A DNA stretch of 6,025 nucleotides from Bacillota bacterium. GTDB lineage: Bacteria; Bacillota; UBA4882; UBA10575. Made by a program: the position numbers and the translations under genes. The notes under the pieces are model-generated. The model was given only the letters and a program-made list of their open reading frames with translations, ran no database searches and was not told the origin of the DNA. Positions 1-4,375 of the stretch are shown one piece after another; position 1 is the stretch's first letter, and each line of letters starts with the position of its first letter. Location: NCBI GenBank assembly GCA_003511465.1, contig DOID01000090.1, forward strand, positions 1-6,025, written 5' to 3'.

Positions 1-512
1 GGGGTGTTAATCAACTGGTTTTTGACCATCTCCGCAGTGGCGGCATCCAACCCGGGTCCAATCAGGTTCTTAAAGGTCCCGGCATTGATCATCAAGCTGA
101 TGATGATATTATTAATATAGGTCATCCCGACCAGCACCATCGCCTCAATCCCTCCGTGTCCCAGCCCATATGCTACTCCATTCTTCCAAGATAATACCTG
201 CTTGAGGGGGAAGCGAAAGGCTAAATAACGACCTACTTCTTCAAAGAGTCCAGCGGAAAGACCGCCGACTAAGACGGCACTAAATAGCAAATTCTGCATC
301 AACTCCTGAAACCAGGGTTGGTCGCTGAATAAGGCTAACAGGGGAATTCGGATCACAATTTGAAAAACAATAAAAATTAGAGCCCCAATCCCAATCGCCT
401 TCAAGGAAATGCGTTCTTTTTTATAGAGATAAACCGCCGCGCCCACCGGAAAAACAAAAATAAGCAGCGCCGAACAGATCATAAAAACAAGCGAAAGTTG
501 ACTTACCATCAT
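1..512 (-). CDS. YhfC-family glutamic-type intramembrane protease (3' end beyond window)
   Basis: This is a partial gene: 170 codons are visible from ATG at 512-510 and the frame is open to the window edge. The translation is very hydrophobic, with membrane segments near residues 6-29, 40-62, 73-93 and 122-143. It carries the two motif sets of YhfC-like (PF10086) glutamic intramembrane proteases: an EExxR motif, EEVGR at 91-95 inside GLFEEVGRYLAFR, and HGGIE at 119-123 following GVAYGLG. By family knowledge the Glu pair and the His form the membrane-embedded active site; family members are about 250-260 residues, so roughly a third is missing. The substrate is unknown. A ribosome binding site (GAAAGGTGG, 518-526) lies 5 bases before ATG 512 and 8 bases before an adjacent ATG at 509-507, so the protein may start one residue later. 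The gene follows the solute-binding protein after 190 bases that include two hairpins, so it is probably a separate unit. Family assignment is fairly sure; role is not. Confidence 0.85.
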   Translation of the reverse strand, partial: MMVSQLSLVFMICSALLIFVFPVGAAVYLYKKERISLKAIGIGALIFIVFQIVIRIPLLALFSDQPWFQELMQNLLFSAVLVGGLSAGLFEEVGRYLAFRFPLKQVLSWKNGVAYGLGHGGIEAMVLVGMTYINNIIISLMINAGTFKNLIGPGLDAATAEMVKNQLINT

Positions 513-517
513 TTATA

Positions 518-526
518 CCACCTTTC
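518..526 (-). promoter_or_regulatory. Ribosome binding site of the YhfC-family gene
   Basis: On the minus strand GAAAGGTGG precedes two consecutive ATG codons (512-510 and 509-507), with 5 and 8 bases of spacing. It supports the start region but does not decide between the two codons; the second has the more usual spacing. Confidence 0.6.
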
Positions 527-604
527 AATCCATTTCTTTAGGCTTTCTCTTTTTTTTGATTCCACACGTTCCAGCTTTTCCCTACCGTCCGCTGCTTATA
601 CTTT

Positions 605-647
605 GAAAGGGCTATTGAATGCCTGAAATGCATCTAATAGCCCTTTC
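605..647 (-). terminator. Strong hairpin, probable terminator or mRNA 3'-end structure
   Basis: GAAAGGGCTATT (605-616) is perfectly complementary to AATAGCCCTTTC (636-647). The stem continues after a G.U pair and one mismatch with ATGC/GCAT, leaving a loop of about 7 bases. It lies 56 bases past the stop of the solute-binding protein gene, the right place to end the importer transcript. It lacks the expected run of T directly after the stem on either strand (minus strand continues with AAAGTATAAG), so it is not a textbook intrinsic terminator. It may instead protect the 3' end of the mRNA or act with a termination factor. Confidence 0.5.
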
Positions 648-658
648 GCTCTAGTTCG

Positions 659-676
659 TAACCTGATGACAGGTTA
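659..676 (-). repeat. Short perfect hairpin downstream of the solute-binding protein gene
   Basis: TAACCTG (659-665) and CAGGTTA (670-676) form a 7-bp stem closed by the 4-base loop ATGA. It begins 26 bases past the stop codon at 703-705. No T-run follows on the minus strand, so termination is uncertain. It could be a small operator or an RNA stem preceding the larger hairpin. Confidence 0.4.
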
Positions 677-702
677 AGCTATTTTATTCCTTGCTTTGCA
701 CC

Positions 703-2310
703 TTATTCGTAGAATTGTTCGTATTTCACCCGACGTTCGTCAATGATCGCCTGGCCACCAGTGTTGAGATAATCCTGGAGACCGCGATCGAAAACAGAGT
801 TGAAATCGGCTGGTTTGGCCACCACCGATTGGATCAAGAAGTTATTACGTTTCTCGGGCAATACCGCACCCATACCCTCTTCCGCGTAGATCTGACCAAC
901 ATTGTAATTCTTACCATAACGGGCTTCGTTACTCGTAATCTTGTAGGCTTTCTCGATGAAGCGTTTATCAACACCCCCATAGCCCAGGGCAACGGATTTG
1001 ACGTTCAAGTCCGTATCGCCAAGATCCAAACCATTAATGGTGATCGTATAGTCGATGTTGTTCGGCGAGTTCATGATCTTCGCGCCGGTAACGGCCTTCG
1101 TTTGGATCGTACCGTCGGCCAAAACCTCATGGGTCACACCCTTTTCACCAATCTGGAGGAATTTACGGTTTTCCAGCTTGGAGATCCAGTTGAGATAGAG
1201 TACGGAAGCCAGCGGCTCTTTATTGGTGGATGGGAAGAAGACTTTCCGGTCAATGGGAGCGGATAAGTATTTACGATAGATGCCAGCGTTATTTTGGAAG
1301 CACTCCACGGCAATATACGCTGCATCCGGACCGACCAGCTTTTGCAGGTTGGCATGGATGCCTTCTTGACCATCACGATAGGGGTAATCCCAGTTGTGCA
1401 TAAACGCGCCAACATAGCCGGCTTTGATCATGTTGTCCTCGGTTTTGTCACCAGCGGCGTAGAGGGCGAAGTTCTTCCAGATTAGTCCTTCGTTATACCA
1501 TTCGTTAAGCTTCTTAACCCCGTTCTTGTAGCCAGGGAAGAGCAACCGTCGATCGTCGAAACCATAGACATAACGTTCTTTCTCGGTGATGCTTTCCGGC
1601 ACAAAGGAAATCAAAAGATGATCATTACGCCAGCCCACGTCGAAACTGGTCGAATAAGGAACCATCTTATCCGCGTCTTTACCCAGTAATAATTGGGCGT
1701 TATCTCTGAACGCTCTCAACATGTTTTCAAATTCGGCTAGGGTTTTGGGCTCTTTAAGTCCTAGCTTTTTCAACCAATCCTCACGGACAAAGGTATTGAT
1801 CCGCTTGTTCTGGAAGAGAAGAGCCTCAATCGCCCAGATCGTGCCTTTTTCAGGATCTCTGTTCCAGTAGATGTTGGAGTCGCCCAATAAGTCCCATAAA
1901 CCAGCCAACAATTCTTTATTTCCGTCAAGATAGGGGGCCATGTCTAAGACGCCGCCCATGTTGGCGTAGGTTTGGATGGTCGGGTAGCTATAAGTAACGC
2001 AAACATCAGGCGCGTCGCCAGCCGCTAGCAGGTTGTTAAGCACTTCCACCTCAGTCCAGCGGGGAACGGGTTTGAAAGTAACCTTAACATTATGGTCGCG
2101 CAGCATACCCTTTTTGATGAAGTCCGTATAGAAGTTATCTTCCGGTTTGGAACCTCCGGGGTTGCCCCGATCGAAGATCTCCACGGTAATCGACCGTGTT
2201 TTGACGAACCTACCGTTGACAATTTCGGCTTTGGACGCTGCTAAACCGGAGAGGCAGACCGTCAACACTAGGACCAACAAGAGACTAGTCAACACAAAAC
2301 GTCTTTTCAA
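703..2310 (-). CDS. Extracellular solute-binding protein of a CUT1 carbohydrate ABC importer
   Basis: The product (535 residues from TTG) captures a sugar or oligosaccharide outside the membrane and delivers it to the two permeases encoded just upstream. After a basic MKRRF start comes a hydrophobic core to about residue 23 and a likely signal peptidase I site after SKA at residue 28. Cys19 sits in LTVC, a poor lipobox. The mature part resembles large (about 500-560 residue) LplA/LipO-like binding proteins: the NNLLAAGDAPDV segment near 92-103, a WAIEALLFQNKRINTFVREDW segment near 159-179 (family form: rDWLdkLGL), and the closing region FNSVFDRGLQDYLNTGG near 503-519. The open frame extends 16 codons upstream to GTG at 2358, but AGGAGG at 2318-2323 lies 7 bases before TTG and the signal peptide then starts normally, so TTG 2310 is chosen. 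It is the last gene of the operon, 51 bases after the second permease. Substrate cannot be told from sequence. Confidence 0.9.
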   Translation of the reverse strand: MKRRFVLTSLLLVLVLTVCLSGLAASKAEIVNGRFVKTRSITVEIFDRGNPGGSKPEDNFYTDFIKKGMLRDHNVKVTFKPVPRWTEVEVLNNLLAAGDAPDVCVTYSYPTIQTYANMGGVLDMAPYLDGNKELLAGLWDLLGDSNIYWNRDPEKGTIWAIEALLFQNKRINTFVREDWLKKLGLKEPKTLAEFENMLRAFRDNAQLLLGKDADKMVPYSTSFDVGWRNDHLLISFVPESITEKERYVYGFDDRRLLFPGYKNGVKKLNEWYNEGLIWKNFALYAAGDKTEDNMIKAGYVGAFMHNWDYPYRDGQEGIHANLQKLVGPDAAYIAVECFQNNAGIYRKYLSAPIDRKVFFPSTNKEPLASVLYLNWISKLENRKFLQIGEKGVTHEVLADGTIQTKAVTGAKIMNSPNNIDYTITINGLDLGDTDLNVKSVALGYGGVDKRFIEKAYKITSNEARYGKNYNVGQIYAEEGMGAVLPEKRNNFLIQSVVAKPADFNSVFDRGLQDYLNTGGQAIIDERRVKYEQFYE

Positions 2311-2317
2311 TGATAAT

Positions 2318-2323
2318 CCTCCT
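2318..2323 (-). promoter_or_regulatory. Ribosome binding site that fixes a TTG start for the solute-binding protein
   Basis: A perfect AGGAGG on the minus strand stands 7 bases before TTG (2310-2308). The longer in-frame GTG at 2358 has no such site, and using it would put 16 extra residues before the signal peptide. The strong site probably compensates for the weak start codon. Confidence 0.8.
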
Positions 2324-2343
2324 CTTATTTGTTTTATTAAAGA

Positions 2344-2359
2344 TGTGGTCTCCACCACA
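2344..2359 (-). repeat. Small intergenic hairpin between second permease and solute-binding protein
   Basis: TGTGGT (2344-2349) and ACCACA (2354-2359) are perfect inverted copies around a 4-base loop. On the mRNA the stem begins 2 bases after the permease stop codon (2364-2362) and ends about 20 bases before the next ribosome binding site. It is followed by TCTTTAAT, not a real T-run. It may stabilise or separate the binding-protein part of the message; chance is also possible for a 6-bp stem. Confidence 0.35.
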
Positions 2360-2361
2360 GC

Positions 2362-3234
2362 TTAACCCTTGATTGAACCTAAGGTCGCGCCAGTAATAAA
2401 ATATTTTTGCAACCAGGGGTAGACCAGAAGGATTGGCACCGTGGCAAACACAACCGTCGCCGCTTGCAGTGTTTCCGTAAGCCCTGGATTAGTGGCAAAA
2501 CCCTCTTGTGTTGCAATTTCGATGCTGGAAATACTTTTGAGGATATTGTACAACAATAATTGAATCGGAAAGTAGGTGCGGTCATTCATGTACATCAGCG
2601 CATCGGAAAAACCATTCCACCGTCCGACGGCGTAAAAAAGGGCGAGGGTAGCGATGACCGGTTTCGACAAAGGTAAATAAATACTGACCAACACCCGCAC
2701 CGGTCCCGCTCCGTCCATCTCTGCCGATTCACGTAAACTTTCCGGAATACCGTAAAAGAAGCTACGCATAATAATCATATTGAAGACGCTCAGGCAGTAC
2801 GGAACGATCAGCACTACCGGCTTATTTAGCATCCCTAGATCCTTGAGTAACAGATAGGTCGGGATTGTCCCGGCGTTAAAGTACATGGTAATCAGAATTA
2901 AGCCATTAAAGAAACGACGTCCCTTTAAATTCTCGTAAGTAAGTGGATAGGCGCACAGCGTCGTCATGAACATGGAGAAAATCGCACAGATCACTGTTAA
3001 AAAAGCTGTCCAAGCCAGTGACCAGGTATATTTACTATCATTTAGCACCAAACGGTAGGCTTCGAGATTAATACCCTTCGGCCAGAGCGTAACCTGATTT
3101 CGAATTAACGCTTCTGAAGAACTCAAGGAACGCGCTAAAATGTTCACCATCGGCAGCAAGCAAGCAAATATCAGCAATAAACAGATGAATGCGATCATAT
3201 AATCTCCGAATTGATTCCTTTTTGTTTTAATCAT
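2362..3234 (-). CDS. Carbohydrate ABC importer permease, YtcP/LplC type
   Basis: This 290-residue inner-membrane protein is one half of the transport channel of a CUT1 importer; it pairs with the LplB-type permease encoded immediately upstream. Six hydrophobic segments are visible near residues 13-34, 73-95, 109-130, 138-158, 192-206 and 257-275. The cytoplasmic EAA loop that contacts the ATPase is intact: ESAEMDGAG at 169-177 followed by LP at 187-188. The terminal GATLGSIKG is the typical ending of the YtcP/LplC branch. Length is normal for the family. ATG 3234 is preceded by AGGAGGG (3245-3251), 10 bases away, which overlaps the TAG stop of the upstream gene, so translation of the two is probably coupled. 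No ATPase is encoded nearby; a shared MsmX/UgpC-type ATPase elsewhere is the usual partner. By homology, relatives carry complex sugars such as alginate or rhamnogalacturonan oligosaccharides; the substrate here is unknown. Confidence 0.93.
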   Translation of the reverse strand: MIKTKRNQFGDYMIAFICLLLIFACLLPMVNILARSLSSSEALIRNQVTLWPKGINLEAYRLVLNDSKYTWSLAWTAFLTVICAIFSMFMTTLCAYPLTYENLKGRRFFNGLILITMYFNAGTIPTYLLLKDLGMLNKPVVLIVPYCLSVFNMIIMRSFFYGIPESLRESAEMDGAGPVRVLVSIYLPLSKPVIATLALFYAVGRWNGFSDALMYMNDRTYFPIQLLLYNILKSISSIEIATQEGFATNPGLTETLQAATVVFATVPILLVYPWLQKYFITGATLGSIKG

Positions 3235-3244
3235 GCTTTTAATA

Positions 3245-3252
3245 CCCTCCTA
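3245..3252 (-). promoter_or_regulatory. Stop codon and ribosome binding site overlap joining the two permease genes
   Basis: On the minus strand TAGGAGGG contains the TAG stop of the LplB-type permease (3252-3250) and the ribosome binding site of the next gene. The next ATG follows 10 bases later. Ribosomes ending on the first gene would sit on the initiation site of the second, which fits equal output of the two channel subunits. Confidence 0.75.
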
Positions 3253-4200
3253 CCAAATACCGCGTTCGCCGAATTTTTTAGCCAAGGCATTTGCCGCGAA
3301 AAGAAAGATGACACAGATGACTGATTGGAAAAGTCCCACTGCGGTGGTTAGCGAGAATTGCAGACCACGGATACCATTGGTATAAATAAAGGTAGAAATC
3401 ACATTGGACGCACTAATCACTAAAGCGTTCGTCAGAGAATAGGGCCGATCAAACTCACTACCTAGGATATGCCCGAGACTCAAAATGAGCAGGGTAATAA
3501 TGGTGGAACGTATACCGGGTAAGGTAATATGCCACATACTTCTCCAGCGACCCGCCCCATCCATCGCCGCTGCCTCATACAACTGGGGGTCGATATTGGC
3601 TCTGAACGCTCTCAACATGTTTGTGTTCCACCCGACGCTCTTCCAGATGCCCAGGAAAACATAGGTCCATCGCCAGTGGGTCGGATCATTCAGAAAAGGG
3701 ACACTCGCAAAACCCAACCGTTCAATAACAATATTAACTAAACCGGTTCCCGGGGCTAAAAGCTTCAGCGCCATTCCGGAGATGATAATCCAGGAGAGAA
3801 AGTGTGGCATGTAAACCACTGTTTGCGTAAAGCGTTTAAAACGTTTAAAGGTGAGCTCATTCAATAGTAAAGCCAAGATGATTGGTGCCGGGAATCCGAC
3901 CACCAAGTCAAGGACGTTAAGCCAGAGCGTATTCCGTAAGGCATAGATAAAATCCCGGTTGGAAAAGGCCTTGATGAAATACTCCATGCCGTTGTTATCC
4001 GCCCAGGGCATTTGCCAAGGACTTTGCACAATACTATATTTTTTAAACGCAATTTGGATATAGGTCATCGGGATATATTTAAAGATGATAAAATAAGCGA
4101 TCGGTAACAACAGCATCAGATAAAGCGTCCAATATTTTTTTAAGTATTTGATCGTCTTCTGATGTTTTTCCATAAACGAGCTAGCTACAGCTGTTTGCAT
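3250..4200 (-). CDS. Carbohydrate ABC importer permease, LplB type
   Basis: The first gene of the importer operon encodes the other inner-membrane channel subunit. From ATG 4200 it is 316 residues, the usual length. Residues 24-42 form the first membrane helix after a basic KYLKKYW stretch; further segments lie near 88-115, 132-148, 179-191, 231-247 and 285-305. Family marks are QTVVYMPHFLSW (126-137), GWNTNMLRAFRANIDPQLYE (190-209) and the EAA loop EAAAMDGAG (209-217) with LP at 227-228. The ending ERGIW is typical for LplB relatives. Two ATGs are in frame, at 4206 and 4200. GAGG (4209-4212) is 2 bases from the first and 8 from the second, so 4200 is preferred. Upstream 175 bases hold a candidate promoter and an operator-like repeat. 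The segment for NMLRAFR shares 23 identical bases with the solute-binding protein gene. Substrate is unknown. Confidence 0.92.
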   Translation of the reverse strand: MQTAVASSFMEKHQKTIKYLKKYWTLYLMLLLPIAYFIIFKYIPMTYIQIAFKKYSIVQSPWQMPWADNNGMEYFIKAFSNRDFIYALRNTLWLNVLDLVVGFPAPIILALLLNELTFKRFKRFTQTVVYMPHFLSWIIISGMALKLLAPGTGLVNIVIERLGFASVPFLNDPTHWRWTYVFLGIWKSVGWNTNMLRAFRANIDPQLYEAAAMDGAGRWRSMWHITLPGIRSTIITLLILSLGHILGSEFDRPYSLTNALVISASNVISTFIYTNGIRGLQFSLTTAVGLFQSVICVIFLFAANALAKKFGERGIW

Positions 4201-4208
4201 TGACATCC

Positions 4209-4212
4209 CCTC
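4209..4212 (-). promoter_or_regulatory. Ribosome binding site favouring the second ATG of the LplB-type permease
   Basis: GAGG within GTGAGGGG is 2 bases from ATG 4206 and 8 bases from ATG 4200. The first spacing is too short for normal initiation, so translation most likely starts at 4200 with MQTAVASS. Confidence 0.6.
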
Positions 4213-4243
4213 ACTTTTTGATAATGTGGTTGTCCTGATTTAG

Positions 4244-4265
4244 GAAACGTTTGTGAAGCGTTTTT
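4244..4265. promoter_or_regulatory. Operator-like tandem 11-base repeat before the importer operon
   Basis: Plus-strand copies GAAACGTTTGT (4244-4254) and GAAGCGTTTTT (4255-4265) match at 9 of 11 positions and are head to tail, one helical turn apart. The first contains the perfect palindrome AAACGTTT with a central CG, a core typical of LacI-family operators in sugar operons. The pair lies 44-65 bases before the permease start and over or just past the candidate -10 box, suiting repression. The match to a CcpA cre site is imperfect (one base short in the second copy), so the regulator is not identified. Confidence 0.4.
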
Positions 4266-4267
4266 AA

Positions 4268-4296
4268 AAAATAGCCCCTGATACATCAATGGACAA
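4268..4296 (-). promoter_or_regulatory. Candidate sigma-A promoter of the importer operon
   Basis: On the minus strand TTGTCC (4296-4291) and TATTTT (4273-4268) are separated by 17 bases, each matching its consensus at 4 of 6 positions. Transcription would start near 4261, inside the operator-like repeat. An overlapping alternative, TTGATG (4289-4284) and TAAAAA (4266-4261), also has 17 bases of spacing. The boxes are weak and the region is AT-rich, so the exact promoter is uncertain. Confidence 0.3.
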
Positions 4297-4375
4297 TAAT
4301 ATTAACTTCTTAATCAAATGTTTCTATTCGCTTCCTATAAATCCTTTTTTTCCGTTAATTTTTTTCGAGGATACA

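Larger units (their letters stand above)
513..702. other. Non-coding gap between solute-binding protein and YhfC-family gene
   Basis: These 190 bases hold no plausible reading frame. They contain a short perfect hairpin just after the binding-protein gene (659-676), a longer hairpin (605-647), a purine-rich stretch on the minus strand (about 541-560) and the ribosome binding site of the next gene. A TATAAG hexamer on the minus strand (596-601) could be a -10 element, but I find no good -35 partner, so no promoter is called. Confidence 0.6.

Noticed and set aside
691..1266. 191-codon open frame on the plus strand
   Set aside because: It lies wholly opposite the solute-binding protein gene, has no ribosome binding site, and its translation looks like an antisense shadow.
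2311..2358. Longer start (GTG at 2358) for the solute-binding protein
   Set aside because: It lacks a ribosome binding site and would add 16 residues ahead of a normal signal peptide; AGGAGG is correctly spaced for TTG 2310 instead.
3833..3850. Tandem 9-base repeat (CGTTTAAAA / CGTTTAAAG) resembling the upstream operator
   Set aside because: It lies inside the LplB-type permease and encodes FKRFKRF, a basic stretch usual before the QTVVYMP motif; codon repetition explains it.
4339..4368. Terminator after the ABC exporter, from ATCCT/AGGAT and A-rich runs
   Set aside because: The stem would be only 5 bp around a 22-base AT-rich loop, and the runs on the minus strand are A rather than T, so no intrinsic terminator is supported.
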